Below are positions 25,202-34,472 of a stretch of DNA of 64,000 nucleotides, piece after piece. The translations under genes were made by a program, and so were the position numbers. The stretch's first letter is position 1. Each line of letters begins with the position of its first letter. The DNA is taken from contig JADLCX010000041.1 of NCBI GenBank assembly GCA_020846975.1, positions 96,891 to 160,890 on the forward strand, given 5' to 3'. Under the pieces are notes generated by a model that saw only the letters and a list, made by a program, of their open reading frames with translations, was not told the DNA's origin and did no database searches. Source of the DNA: Phycisphaerales bacterium (GTDB taxonomy: Bacteria > Planctomycetota > Phycisphaerae > Phycisphaerales > UBA1924).

Positions 25202-27607
25202 TCACTCGCTCACCGCCCTCACCGCCGCCTCCAGCGCCTCATCCTTCCCCGCCGCAACGCCCGCCACCGTGCGCTGCACCGGCACCGTCGGCAGAATCCC
25301 GACCCCGTGGTGCCGCGACTTGTCGTGCTTCCGCACGTTCATCCCCGTCCACATGACGTTGTACCCGCCCGGCAGCGTGAACGGGTTGACATTCCCGTTG
25401 GTCCCCGCCGTCGCCTCGCCCACGATCGCGCCGAGCTTGTAATGCTCGACGATCCCCATGCAACTCTCGGCGTAACTGATCGCGCCGCCCCCGATCACGA
25501 ACGCGACCTTCTGCCCCTCGCCGCCCAGCCGCGGTTTCAACGGCGGCAGGTCCCAGCGTCCCACCGGCTTCATCACAAACCCCTTCTCCTCGCGGTCCGG
25601 GAGCGTCACCTCCGGCACGATCCACCGCGCGCTCTTCACGTTCTTGCCCGTCAGGTGCTGGAGCGAGGCCGTTCCCGCCGAGTCCGGATACCCGCGCGCG
25701 TCGAACACGATCCCTCTGGCTTTCTCGAACCTCGGCATGAGCGCGTCGAGTTCCTCGCTCGTCGCACCGTTCAGGTCAAAGTACATCACGCCCGGCGCGA
25801 GCTCCGCCCCGTTGGCCGGCTTGTCCTTGAACTTCAAGCCCGTCGCCATGCCGACCGCCGCGCGCGGGGCTGCCAAGCCCACGGTCTCGCCCCCGCGCCG
25901 GACCTTGTACGCCACCTCGCTCCCCGAACCCGGCGCGACCCACTGCGCATCGGTCGCGAACCGGTGCCTCGCCCACTGCTCCGTCGCGGCCGAGATGTGC
26001 TCACGCGCCTCCTTGTACACCTCCGCGACCGGCCGGCCCGCGATCTCGACGACCACATCGCCGCGCCGCAACGCGCCCGCCTCCGACCGCGACGCGACGA
26101 CCACCAGCGACATCTGTCCGGCGTCGTCCACCGCCCAATCGAACAAGACCTCGGGCATGGAGGGGCGCGGGAGTCCCATGTTGTACACGTTCCCGTGCCC
26201 ATCGTGCAGTTCGGCCACCAGCCGTTGCAGCGTGCGCACGAACGCCGCCTCATCCGCATCCTCCGCCGCCGCCCTCAACGCACGCGGCAACACCGCTTCC
26301 CAATCCGTCTCTGCGACATCGAAGTACGGGTAGAAGTGCTGGAAGATGTTCCACGCGATCACCACATCGCCCAGGCGCGTTGATCGATCGTTTCCGCTCG
26401 GTGACCACCACTCCGGCCGCGGCGCAGGCGGCCGAAGCGGCACGAGCGCCACCATCGCCGCCGGCAGTGTCCCGCCCGCTTCATCGGCCGGCACGCACAC
26501 GGGCACCCGGCACCACACATCCCCACCCCCACCACCCCCATAACCGAGCGACTTCACCACCGCCGTGCCCGCCGCGAGCGGCCCCTCCTCCGGCGCGGCA
26601 GCCGGCCAGGTCTCGCGCTTCGAGGTGTAGACCCGCATCGGCCCTTCACTCAACCCGCACCCGTTGTGCCGCCACGCGACGAGTTTCGGCGAAGGCTTCG
26701 CCAGCACGCTCGGAAGTTCCGGCGCATCGCCCTCTTTGCCGCTCCAGACCTGCGCCGTCGGTGCGATCGATCCGAACACATCCCGCAGCGCACCGGCCAG
26801 CTCGCGATCGTCGGCCGCGCCCTCGACGTGCTCGACGGCCGCGATCGCGAAGTCGTTCCAGTTCACTTCCGATGCCTGATCACTGGGATGGAAGAACCGC
26901 ACGTACCCGTACACCTTCGCGAACGCGACGAGATTCGCCAGCCCGCGCTCGCTCAGCGCCGCGGCCGGGCGGTCCGCGACCTCGCCCGGGTCCACGGCGA
27001 AGACCCGCACATCCGCGACGCGCGCCGGCGACTCGCCGAACACCATCAGCCCCACGCTGATCGTCGTGGCGTCCTCGGCGACAAGCCCCGAGACCGCGTA
27101 CGGCAGAAACCCCCGCGCGCGCAGGCCGCGGATCGGCCGATCGCTCATGTTGTCGAAGAACCCCACCTGCTCGTTGGGCCGGTCCACACGCACCCACATC
27201 TGCGCCCGCGCATCGCGCAGCGCATCCTTCGTCATCGGGCTGGGCATCACCAGCCGCACATCGCCGCGAACGACGATCCGTTTGCCGCGAAACGGCGCGG
27301 CGTCGAACGACTGCATCAGGTTGCCCGCGGCGGCCTCGCCTTTGTCGCCACCAGCTTGCTTTCTTGGCGACAACTCCGCCGCGAGCCCGCCCGCCGCGCC
27401 CTCATCCTCGACCACCCTCGCGGTGTGCGTCGGCGTGGACACCGACCAGTGCAGCGGCGCACCATCGGCACCCGAGGCCATGAAGTTGCCGTTGCGGAGC
27501 CCATCAGCGGGCGCGGCCGCATCGCCCGGCGGATCGGCCGCGAACCCGGTGCAAGCGAACAGCCCGATCACCATACCCAAGACGATCGTCATCGTTCTCG
27601 CCGACAT
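25202..27607 (-). CDS. Secreted S41-like peptidase family protein
   Basis: Exported protein of about 801 residues: signal peptide (cleavage near GFAA-DPP), a large N-terminal beta region, a helical segment (FAKVYGYVRFFHPSD and VVIAWNIFQHFYPYFDV), an S41-type core with HDGHGNVYN, a PDZ-like part (ALRRGDVVVEIAGRPV) and the protease fold ending with GGGAISYAES, where the Ser in ISYAES is the nucleophile candidate, then GEATAGTNGNVN. The family cuts unfolded envelope proteins or peptides. A Gly run (YGGGGGGDVW) is present in a loop near residue 363. The start at 27607 is chosen because the signal peptide begins there. Convergent with glf, 6 bases between stops. Confidence 0.85.
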   Translation of the reverse strand: MSARTMTIVLGMVIGLFACTGFAADPPGDAAAPADGLRNGNFMASGADGAPLHWSVSTPTHTARVVEDEGAAGGLAAELSPRKQAGGDKGEAAAGNLMQSFDAAPFRGKRIVVRGDVRLVMPSPMTKDALRDARAQMWVRVDRPNEQVGFFDNMSDRPIRGLRARGFLPYAVSGLVAEDATTISVGLMVFGESPARVADVRVFAVDPGEVADRPAAALSERGLANLVAFAKVYGYVRFFHPSDQASEVNWNDFAIAAVEHVEGAADDRELAGALRDVFGSIAPTAQVWSGKEGDAPELPSVLAKPSPKLVAWRHNGCGLSEGPMRVYTSKRETWPAAAPEEGPLAAGTAVVKSLGYGGGGGGDVWCRVPVCVPADEAGGTLPAAMVALVPLRPPAPRPEWWSPSGNDRSTRLGDVVIAWNIFQHFYPYFDVAETDWEAVLPRALRAAAEDADEAAFVRTLQRLVAELHDGHGNVYNMGLPRPSMPEVLFDWAVDDAGQMSLVVVASRSEAGALRRGDVVVEIAGRPVAEVYKEAREHISAATEQWARHRFATDAQWVAPGSGSEVAYKVRRGGETVGLAAPRAAVGMATGLKFKDKPANGAELAPGVMYFDLNGATSEELDALMPRFEKARGIVFDARGYPDSAGTASLQHLTGKNVKSARWIVPEVTLPDREEKGFVMKPVGRWDLPPLKPRLGGEGQKVAFVIGGGAISYAESCMGIVEHYKLGAIVGEATAGTNGNVNPFTLPGGYNVMWTGMNVRKHDKSRHHGVGILPTVPVQRTVAGVAAGKDEALEAAVRAVSE

Positions 27608-27697
27608 GGATGGGCTCCGAGAATTCGATCCGCGGCCTGTTTGAGCGGTGTACCGGCACGCCCACGCCGCGCCGCACCGAAACACGCCGTGCAGTTC

Positions 27698-28675
27698 TCA
27701 CACGATCCGAGTCGCGAGGCAGCGGATCCCCGGAACAGCCCGCTCAAGCTCGATCGCCAGTTCCGCCGGGCCGCCGCTGGACGCGCGCGATGGGCCGAGG
27801 ACGACAAAGTGCGTGCTCCCCGAGCCGGTCATGTGCAGCCGGAGCGGACCGAACCGCGCCGCGAGCGCGCCGAGGGCCGGCTCGATCCTCTCACGCACCA
27901 GCTTCGCGAGCGCGGGAACCGCCGCGTACGCCGCCGCGGTCAGGTCGTTGACCAGCAGGTTCGGATCGACGCCACCCCGGATGTAAGCCGGGTTGCACGC
28001 GCGCTCAGCTGCGCCTCGCCATGGCATGGATGCCTCGTCGCCCTTCGCCGCGCCCGTGAACAGACCATCGAACGCGCGATACACATCCGCCGTCGGACAG
28101 GGCATCGGCGGGAAGATCAGCACCAGATGTCCTGCGAGCTTGCCGTCGATGCGCCGAACCTGCTCGCCGAACCCCGTCACCCACGCGTGCCGCGGCGTCG
28201 ATGACCGACCCTCCATGATCATCTCATCGAGGAAGAACGCGATGTCGGACCCCAGCCGCCCCGCGATCTCGACCAGGGCGGCATGCGGAAGATGCAGGCC
28301 GCACACGGCGTTCAGCCCGATCAGCATCGAGGCCGCATCCGACGACCCGCCGCCAAGCCCGCCCCCTGTCGGGATGCGCTTGCGGAGCGTCAGCCGCACG
28401 GGCAACGCGCGCCCGACGAGCTGCTCGACCGCGCGATGAGCGCGGACGGTGAGGTCCTTCTCCAGCGGCCAGTCGATCTCGCGGCCATCCTCCCACGCAA
28501 TTGCGTGCTCCGACATCGCGCCCGGCGGGAGCGCGGTCAGCATCAACTCATCGCAGAGGTCGATCGGCACGAACCACGAGGCGATCGGGTGATACCCCTT
28601 CGGCGGCACGGGCGCACCGACCGTCAGCGAGAGGTTGAGCTTCGCCGGCGACTGCTTCCTGATGGACCTATCCAT
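27698..28675 (-). CDS. ispE: 4-diphosphocytidyl-2-C-methyl-D-erythritol kinase
   Basis: GHMP-family kinase of 325 residues in the non-mevalonate isoprenoid pathway, phosphorylating CDP-methylerythritol with ATP. Signatures: AKLNLSLTV with catalytic-region Lys12, the ATP loop PTGGGLGGGSSDAAS (102-116) and the C-terminal motif MTGSGSTHFV. The start at 28675 (MDRSIRKQSPAKLN) fits the family; the longer frame adds a Cys-rich leader without homology. It lies 90 bases before the S41 gene on the same strand. Confidence 0.92.
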   Translation of the reverse strand: MDRSIRKQSPAKLNLSLTVGAPVPPKGYHPIASWFVPIDLCDELMLTALPPGAMSEHAIAWEDGREIDWPLEKDLTVRAHRAVEQLVGRALPVRLTLRKRIPTGGGLGGGSSDAASMLIGLNAVCGLHLPHAALVEIAGRLGSDIAFFLDEMIMEGRSSTPRHAWVTGFGEQVRRIDGKLAGHLVLIFPPMPCPTADVYRAFDGLFTGAAKGDEASMPWRGAAERACNPAYIRGGVDPNLLVNDLTAAAYAAVPALAKLVRERIEPALGALAARFGPLRLHMTGSGSTHFVVLGPSRASSGGPAELAIELERAVPGIRCLATRIV

Positions 28676-28764
28676 GCATCGAGCCCCACATGCATCTACA
28701 GAGACTGTCCTCTCGCGATCGTCCGCACTGGCGCAAGGCGGACCACAGTGCATGAAGCTCTGCG

Positions 28765-30018
28765 TCATTGGCAGCCGGCGAAGTACGCGTTCAGAAAGCT
28801 GAAGACATCCGTCAGCGTAACACCATCGAAGCCGTCGAAGTCTGCCCGAAGATCGCCACCAAAGTACGCGTGGAGGTAGTCAAAGACGTCTTGGACGGTG
28901 ACAGTTCCGGATCGATTGAAGTCGCTCCTGCAAGGTAGTACAGCGATCCAAGCCTCGTTCCGCCCGTTGTGAACACCCGTACCGACGACAACTCGCCCAT
29001 CTGAACTGACACCATGAGCGGCCGTAAGGCTCCAGCCGCTCGGCAGAACGCCGAGCGCCGTCAAGTGTGTCCTCAGGTCTGTCACGCCCTGTGCGGCTTC
29101 CCAAATCACCGCGCGGCCGCCGCTGGCGCCGACAACAACGCTTCCGTCAGCGCTCAGATCGTAAGCCGCGCCGATCGAACTGCCCTGGTAACCCCCCAAC
29201 GCAACCATCTCTGCGCCGTGCCTGACCCGGAACGGACCGAGATCACTATCACCGACAATGGTGCTTCCGTCCTTGCTTATCGCCCAAGCGCGAGAAGAGG
29301 TTCCGCCCTGCGGCGCGCCAAGGTTGGTCATCCCGTCCGCTGACGTCCAACGGAACGCAAGGTTGCCCCGTGAGTTGGAGCTCGTCATCGTCCCACTGAA
29401 CCCGATGACAATAAGACCATCGCCGCTCACATCCGTCGCCTGCGCCGTGGTGTGTCCGTCCAGCAACCCAAGATCCTGGATTCCGCCGACGCCCCAGCGA
29501 ACTGCGCGGCTCGTGCCGAGCGTCCCGCTGTACCCCACCGTGACCGCCCCATCGCTGTTCGTCGCTGATGCCCGTGAGAAGGACTGGCCCGGCCACACAC
29601 CCAGCAGCTGCACGGCGCCCGTTCCTAACGTGTCTCCGGTCCAAATGAAGGCGCGGTGGCTCTCGGATCCGGGCCCCGTGTAGCCGACAATCACCAGTCC
29701 TTGATCGCTCAGCGCGGTGGCGATCGATGCGTTCGCTCCGTCCAACGACGTCATGCGGCGCATCCCACCTGCGGCTGTCCAGGTGAATGCCCGCGAACTC
29801 GTTCCGGACAGATCGCCGTAGCCGGTCACGATCGTGCCATCGCCGCTTATGCCCTGACCATAGGAGTAGGTTCCGCCGGCATGGGTACCCAGTCCGCGAA
29901 ACGACTGCGCCGCGGCACGTTCGACGATTGTGCATCCCATGAACGCGCCCAGCACAGCGCAGATGCGACCAATATTCAACACTCCGCGCACAACCTTCTC
30001 GGAGCAATCACGTCGCAA
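28765..30018 (-). CDS. Secreted HAF-repeat protein with dockerin-like tail
   Basis: Protein of 417 residues with a signal peptide (cleavage near RAAA-QSF) and a run of about seven HAF-type beta repeats of 45-50 residues (units such as GDGTIVTGYGD, RAFTWTAAGGM, SDGAVTVGYSG, RAVRWGVGGIQDLG), typical of extracellular planctomycete proteins. The tail has two dockerin-like units (SGTVTVQDVFDYLHAYF and FDGVTLTDVFSFLNAYF), more diverged than the others, ending FAGCQ. The start is TTG at 30018 with GGAGAC eight bases upstream; no ATG precedes the signal peptide. Role unknown, possibly surface attached. Confidence 0.82.
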   Translation of the reverse strand: MRRDCSEKVVRGVLNIGRICAVLGAFMGCTIVERAAAQSFRGLGTHAGGTYSYGQGISGDGTIVTGYGDLSGTSSRAFTWTAAGGMRRMTSLDGANASIATALSDQGLVIVGYTGPGSESHRAFIWTGDTLGTGAVQLLGVWPGQSFSRASATNSDGAVTVGYSGTLGTSRAVRWGVGGIQDLGLLDGHTTAQATDVSGDGLIVIGFSGTMTSSNSRGNLAFRWTSADGMTNLGAPQGGTSSRAWAISKDGSTIVGDSDLGPFRVRHGAEMVALGGYQGSSIGAAYDLSADGSVVVGASGGRAVIWEAAQGVTDLRTHLTALGVLPSGWSLTAAHGVSSDGRVVVGTGVHNGRNEAWIAVLPCRSDFNRSGTVTVQDVFDYLHAYFGGDLRADFDGFDGVTLTDVFSFLNAYFAGCQ

Positions 30019-30049
30019 GGTAAGGTCTCCTCACCCGGAAGCCACCGTC

Positions 30050-31024
30050 CTAGCACCCCGCAAAATACGCCGACAGGAAGTCGAAGATGTCCTGAACGCT
30101 CACGCCGCCCGCGCCGTTGATGTCGGCCAGCGCGCTGTTCGAGAAGTACGCGCTCAGGAAGTCGAAGATGTCCTGCACCGTCACCGGCGCGCCCGACTGG
30201 TTGAAGTCGGCCTTGCAGCACGGCGACGTGTTGTTGCCGGCCGCGTTGCACGCCGTGCCCACGCCCGCGAACCGCTGGCTCGTCTGAGACGGGCACGCCG
30301 CGGCGGTCGTGACGACGCATGTCGAACCCTGACAGCAAGCGCCGGTCTGCGCCGGGAGTGTGCCCGTCGCGACCAGTTGGCCGTTGAGCGTGACCACGAT
30401 GTTCACGCCGTTGACCGTCTGCGCGAACGACATGCTCACCGGAAGCGTCAGCGTGATGTTCGAGCCGCTGATCGTGATGTTGCCGTTGCCCGACGATGCG
30501 GCCGGCGCCGTCAGTCCCGCGATCGAACTTCGGCCCACGCCCAGCACGCCGGCGTTGTAGTCGTTGTTGCCCTGGAGCGCGGTGCCCGTCACCTGCGAGG
30601 CGGGATAGGTCCCGCCGCTCGCCCCGCCCGAGAGCGTCAGTGAACCGCTGGTCAACCCGAACCGCCCATCCCGCAGTGCGGCCGTGGCGCCGAGCAGGGT
30701 CTGGCGCAGCCCGTAGTTCGCGGGCGCGGTTCCCGCCGCCCCGTTGATGTTCGGAGCCCAGTTGCCGCTGATGCCGGCGATCGCGTTCGCGCTGATGAAC
30801 GAGAACGCCCCGCCGCCGGCGACCGGATCGCTGATGACGATCGTCCCCGTGTAACTCGTGACGTCCGCGCCCGGACCCTGCGCGGAGAGCCCCAGCCCCG
30901 CCGCGGTACCGCCGGCGGTCAGCGAACTCTGCGCGGGGACGATGTTGAGGGTGATCTGGGCGTGCGATGGCGCGGTCGCAAGGAGCGCGGCGCCAACGAA
31001 CAGGGATGCGGCCATCGAGTTCAT
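30050..31024 (-). CDS. Secreted protein with Cys-rich repeat and dockerin-like tail
   Basis: Protein of 324 residues: signal peptide (cleavage near SHA-QIT), a beta-rich domain of about 200 residues resembling a cohesin/Ig-like secreted domain (LNIVPAQSSLTAGGTAAG, IVISDPVAGGG), one Cys-rich TGACC repeat (about 228-270) of the kind found three times in the multicopper oxidase, and a dockerin-like pair (VQDIFDFLSAYF twice) ending FAGC. It lies 31 bases upstream of the HAF-repeat gene on the same strand, so the two may be co-transcribed. A cohesin relationship of the first domain is a guess from its position and beta content. Confidence 0.8.
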   Translation of the reverse strand: MNSMAASLFVGAALLATAPSHAQITLNIVPAQSSLTAGGTAAGLGLSAQGPGADVTSYTGTIVISDPVAGGGAFSFISANAIAGISGNWAPNINGAAGTAPANYGLRQTLLGATAALRDGRFGLTSGSLTLSGGASGGTYPASQVTGTALQGNNDYNAGVLGVGRSSIAGLTAPAASSGNGNITISGSNITLTLPVSMSFAQTVNGVNIVVTLNGQLVATGTLPAQTGACCQGSTCVVTTAAACPSQTSQRFAGVGTACNAAGNNTSPCCKADFNQSGAPVTVQDIFDFLSAYFSNSALADINGAGGVSVQDIFDFLSAYFAGC

Positions 31025-31209
31025 GCCAACCTCCGGAGCCGGGTGTGGGAGCGTTCGGATTGCAGTCTACCCGACGCGGCGGGGTGCGCCAATAGGGCCG
31101 CGAGCGCTCGGCGCGGAGACACGGAGCGCCACTTTGCCCGGCTTACCACGCGGGCGAGGTTCGTGCGACGGCACGCGAACGGGAACGTCCGGCCCTACCA
31201 TCGATCGCC

Positions 31210-32391
31210 ATGAATACGACGCTCCGACTTGCGATCGCGCCGGTGCTCCTGTTTGCCGCCCAACAGGGCGCGGTTCCGGCGTTTGCCCAGTCCGACCTGA
31301 CCATCCAGGTCCAGAAGGCCGACCGCAAACTGCTGGCCGTCGGCGAGCCCGCGCCCGCGTTCGAGGTCGGGCACTGGGTCCGGGGCCAGGGGTTCTCGAA
31401 GTTCGAGAAGGGCAAGGCGTACGTCGTCGAGTTCGGCGCGACCTGGTGCGGCCCGTGCCGCCAGAGCATCCCGCACCTTTCCGAACTCCAGAAGAAGCAC
31501 GAGGGCAAGGTCGTCATCACCAGCGTGCACGTGTGGGAGAGCCGCGGCGGGAGCGAGCCGCAGGATGCGATCGTCGCGAAGGTGACCGAGGCGTACAAGG
31601 ACATCGACCCGCCGGTCGCGCATCGCGTAGCCGTCGATAGCCCGTCGCAGGCGATGGCGAACAACTGGATGCTCGCGGCGGGGTTGAACTCGATCCCGCA
31701 GGCGTTCGTGGTCGTGGCCGACGAGGGGGGGGGCGGCCCGAAGATCGCGTGGATCGGGCACCCGCTCTCGCCGCAGTTCGACGAGATCGTGCAGAAGGCC
31801 GCGGACGGCAAGATCGACATGAAGGACGAGGCTCGCAAGGCCGCGGAGGAGAACGCTCGGCGCGCCCGGTTCGAGCGCACGATGGGATTGGTGCAGCAGG
31901 CCGCGGGCGGCGGGGGCGACAAGGCCGCGGCCCTGGCCGCGCTGGACGCCGCGCTCAAGGACGAGACCGATGCGCAGTACCGCAGTTCGTACCTGCGTTC
32001 CAAGTTCAACCTGATGGCAGTTACCGATGAGCCCGGCGCGTACGCGATGACCCGCGCCCTGCTCGAGGGCGAACTGAGGGACTCGGAGCCCGACCTGGTG
32101 ATGTTCTGCGACCTGATCGCCAACGGCACGCTGAAGAACCCCGACGGCAAGCTCGCCGTCGCGCTGGGCGAGCGGGCGAACACGATCGCGGGCGGGAAGA
32201 ACGGGCGCACGCTCCACACGCTCGCGGGCGCGTACGCGATCGACACGCAGTTCGACAAGGCAATCCAGACGCAGGAAGCCGCGATCGGCGCGTACAAGGC
32301 CCAGCTCGGCGAGGCGAGGGCCGCGATGATGGTGAGCATGATGCAGGCCCGCATCGACGAGTGGAAGAAGCGGGCGGCGGCCAAGCCATGA
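31210..32391 (+). CDS. Exported TlpA-like thioredoxin-fold protein
   Basis: Protein of 393 residues with a signal peptide (cleavage near AFA-QSD). A thioredoxin-like domain of the TlpA/AhpC-TSA type (about 38-200) has the redox motif WCGPC in FGATWCGPCRQSIPHLSEL. The second half (about 205-390) is helical with Ala-rich TPR-like repeats. It is probably a periplasmic thiol-disulfide protein. It overlaps the ArsR-like gene by ATGA, and an SDR gene follows, so the three form an operon in which a redox protein is coupled to a helix-turn-helix regulator. Confidence 0.86.
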   Translation: MNTTLRLAIAPVLLFAAQQGAVPAFAQSDLTIQVQKADRKLLAVGEPAPAFEVGHWVRGQGFSKFEKGKAYVVEFGATWCGPCRQSIPHLSELQKKHEGKVVITSVHVWESRGGSEPQDAIVAKVTEAYKDIDPPVAHRVAVDSPSQAMANNWMLAAGLNSIPQAFVVVADEGGGGPKIAWIGHPLSPQFDEIVQKAADGKIDMKDEARKAAEENARRARFERTMGLVQQAAGGGGDKAAALAALDAALKDETDAQYRSSYLRSKFNLMAVTDEPGAYAMTRALLEGELRDSEPDLVMFCDLIANGTLKNPDGKLAVALGERANTIAGGKNGRTLHTLAGAYAIDTQFDKAIQTQEAAIGAYKAQLGEARAAMMVSMMQARIDEWKKRAAAKP

Positions 32392-32741
32392 AGGACGCCC
32401 AGTTTGTCAAGATCGCCAAGGCTCTGGCCGATCCGACGCGGCACAGGATGCTGCGCGAGGTGCGGGCCGCGGGTGAGATGACCTGCAAGCAGGTGTGCGA
32501 GCGGTTTCCGCTGAGCCAGCCGACGATCTCGCACCACATCTGCACGCTCGCGGATGCGGGGCTGTTCAAGGTGCGCAAGCGCGGGCAGTTCCACGTGCTG
32601 TCGGTCGATCAGGAGATCGTGGACGGGTTCATCGCCTCGCTGGGGTCCGACGTCCCGGCGGAGGAGCCCGCCGAGACGCCGGCGGCGGGGGCGGTTCCGA
32701 CGGCACGCCGGCAGGCGCGGCGCACGCGCACGCGGGCGTGA
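32388..32741 (+). CDS. ArsR-like winged-helix regulator
   Basis: Regulator of 117 residues with an ArsR-type winged helix (about 3-85: IAKALADPTRHRMLREV, TCKQVCERFPLSQPTISHHICTL). There is no CxC metal site of the ArsR/SmtB metal sensors; the two Cys near the start of the recognition region (TCKQVC) are spaced CxxxC and could be redox or metal sensitive. The last 25 residues are Ala/Arg-rich. The start overlaps the TlpA-like stop (ATGA), giving translational coupling. Its target could be its own operon. Confidence 0.85.
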   Translation: MKDAQFVKIAKALADPTRHRMLREVRAAGEMTCKQVCERFPLSQPTISHHICTLADAGLFKVRKRGQFHVLSVDQEIVDGFIASLGSDVPAEEPAETPAAGAVPTARRQARRTRTRA

Positions 32742-32765
32742 TGGCCCGGTCGGCGGGAGAGAGAC

Positions 32766-33500
32766 ATGGCCGCACGCATCGCATTGATCACCGGCGCCAA
32801 CAAGGGCATCGGTTTCGAGACCGCCAAGCAGCTGGGAAAGCCGCCGCACGGCGCGACGGTGCTGATCGGCGCCCGTGATGAGGCCCGCGGGCGCGAGGCG
32901 GCCGATGCGCTGCGGAAGCAGGGCATCGACGCGCACGCGGTGGTGATCGACGTGACCGACCAGCGTTCGATCGAAGCGGCGGCGGCGTGGATCGGCGAGA
33001 AGTTCGGGCGGCTCGACATCCTGATCAACAACGCGGGGATCATGGACCATCGCGGCGAGCAGGCGGCCAGCGGTGTTTCGATGGCGACGCTGAGGCGCAC
33101 GTTCGACACCAACTTCTTCGGGCTGGTCGCGGTGACGCAGGCGATGCTTCCGCTGGTGCGCAAGAGCGATGGGGGCCGGATCGTGAACCTGACGAGCATC
33201 CTCGGCTCGATCGCCGAGCACGCCGACCCGAACTCGCCGGTGTACCAGGCCAAGTTCGCCGCGTACGACACCTCGAAGGCGGCAGTGAACATGTTCACGC
33301 AGCACCTGGCGCACGAGTTGAGGGAGATGCCGATCAAGGTGAACGCGGCGCATCCGGGCTGGGTGAAGACGGACATGGGCGGCGAGGGCGCGCCGATGGA
33401 ACTCGAAGACGGCGCGAAGACGGGCGTGTGGCTGGCGACGCTGGGCGCGGACGGGCCGAGCGGCGGGTTCTACCACATGCAGGTGCACATGAGGTGGTAG
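32766..33500 (+). CDS. Short-chain dehydrogenase/reductase
   Basis: NAD(P)-dependent SDR of 244 residues: cofactor motif TGANKGIGFE (8-17), NNAG in LINNAGI, catalytic Ser in NLTSILGS, YxxxK in YDTSKAAVN and PGWVKTDMGG. It resembles plant and bacterial carbonyl-reductase-like SDRs (TGANKGIG form). It starts 24 bases after the regulator with a GAGAGAGAC ribosome site and is the last gene of the operon. Substrate unknown, probably a carbonyl compound. Confidence 0.92.
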   Translation: MAARIALITGANKGIGFETAKQLGKPPHGATVLIGARDEARGREAADALRKQGIDAHAVVIDVTDQRSIEAAAAWIGEKFGRLDILINNAGIMDHRGEQAASGVSMATLRRTFDTNFFGLVAVTQAMLPLVRKSDGGRIVNLTSILGSIAEHADPNSPVYQAKFAAYDTSKAAVNMFTQHLAHELREMPIKVNAAHPGWVKTDMGGEGAPMELEDGAKTGVWLATLGADGPSGGFYHMQVHMRW

Positions 33501-33843
33501 CGGGCGACGGGGCGCCCGCGGGGTGGGGCGGTGAAGGGTGGCGTCGCGGGCGGTGCATCGGCGTGTGCTCCCGTTTCGGCTTTGACGCGCGTCGGTGGCG
33601 AGCGATCGTGTCTCGCGGGTGGCGTGGTGTACCTGCCGCTTTCCCCCCACCCCCCGATTCCCCCTGATTCTCTCCTGATTCCACTTGCCAATGCAGGCGC
33701 CGCGTCGTGATGCGCGTGTCACGAGTCTCGCGGCGAGCCGGGAATGGGTCGTGGATGGGGTGGTCCGGAAGTCTTGGGGGTTGCAAGGCTGACCTGCCTC
33801 GGCGGAGGCCCGCGTCGGAGACGCGGGGTACGCAAGGAGGGCG
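33501..33843. other. Intergenic region after the SDR gene
   Basis: No gene seen. A 7-bp GC stem (33500-33506 with 33513-33519) lies at the SDR stop, and an 8-bp stem with GGA loop (33809-33816 with 33820-33827) lies 17 bases beyond the end of the minus-strand gene at 33844; neither has a T-tract. A C-rich run sits near 33645-33665. Confidence 0.45.
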
Positions 33844-34254
33844 TCAGGGCGCATGGCATGCGGAAGGCGGGCAACCGGAGTTGGCGAGAATGGCCGCCGC
33901 GGGAGATCGAGATCGCGCGGGAACTCGATGCGGCGTGAAGTTGGGGCGAGAGAACCGAGCCTGGTGGGAAGCGGCCGCGGCGTTGGGACGATCGATGTCT
34001 GAGGTTGAGGCGGTCGTCACGATGGCGCGGGCACCGCTCGCTGCGACGGCGACGGGTGCGGTGCGGGCCGGAGGCGGCGCGGCGGCTTTGGCCTCGGGTG
34101 CCGCGATCTCGGCCGGGTCGGGCTTGAGGCGCAGGATGGCGGCCGCGGCGAGGCGGACCTGGGTCTCGGAGGTGGAGGTTCGGACGATGCGGAGCAGGGC
34201 GGAGAGGGCTTCGTGGCGTGCGGACTCGAGGTCGGTGGCTTGGATGAAGCACAT
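33844..34254 (-). CDS. Hypothetical small helical protein
   Basis: Predicted protein of 136 residues, not recognised. Residues 1-48 are helical and HEAT-like (ESARHEALSALLRIV, then SETQVRLAAAAILRLKPDP); the rest is Ala/Pro/Ser-rich and probably disordered. The ATG at 34254 is preceded by CCGGAG at good spacing, and an AT-rich stretch with a possible -10 (TATGCTAT on the minus strand, near 34303-34310) lies about 50 bases upstream. The first 50 residues look like a repeat-fold fragment known from short bacterial regulators. The C-terminal half may be overcalled. Confidence 0.5.
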   Translation of the reverse strand: MCFIQATDLESARHEALSALLRIVRTSTSETQVRLAAAAILRLKPDPAEIAAPEAKAAAPPPARTAPVAVAASGARAIVTTASTSDIDRPNAAAASHQARFSRPNFTPHRVPARSRSPAAAILANSGCPPSACHAP

Positions 34255-34472
34255 GGTGAGACTCCGGAGAGGCGATCCACCCAGAAATCGAACGTACCGG
34301 ATAGCATACCGCAAATACCAAACTTCATCCAGACATTTTTGGACTTTTTGGATATTTTTTGTAAGTCATTTGCCGAACATGGGTTGTCATGCGGAAGCAG
34401 CCAGCGGCGGAACTGGCTGTATCATGTAAGGAATCGCTAACTGCGAGGGGCGAGGGGTTGGGAGGCTGAGCC
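34255..34472. promoter_or_regulatory. AT-rich divergent promoter region
   Basis: About 34285-34400 is far more AT-rich than anything nearby, with runs of 5-6 T and two copies of TTTTTGGA. It lies between the minus-strand helical gene and the first small lipoprotein gene and probably carries their divergent promoters. No DnaA box matching TTATCCACA was seen. Confidence 0.45.

Noticed and set aside
31143..33854. A 903-residue minus-strand frame opposite the TlpA-like, ArsR-like and SDR genes.
   Set aside because: Spans three genes on the other strand and has no coherent domain.
34285..34440. Replication origin proper.
   Set aside because: AT-rich and near the composition switch, but no DnaA-box cluster and no dnaA, dnaN, gyrB or parAB nearby; kept only as a hypothesis.
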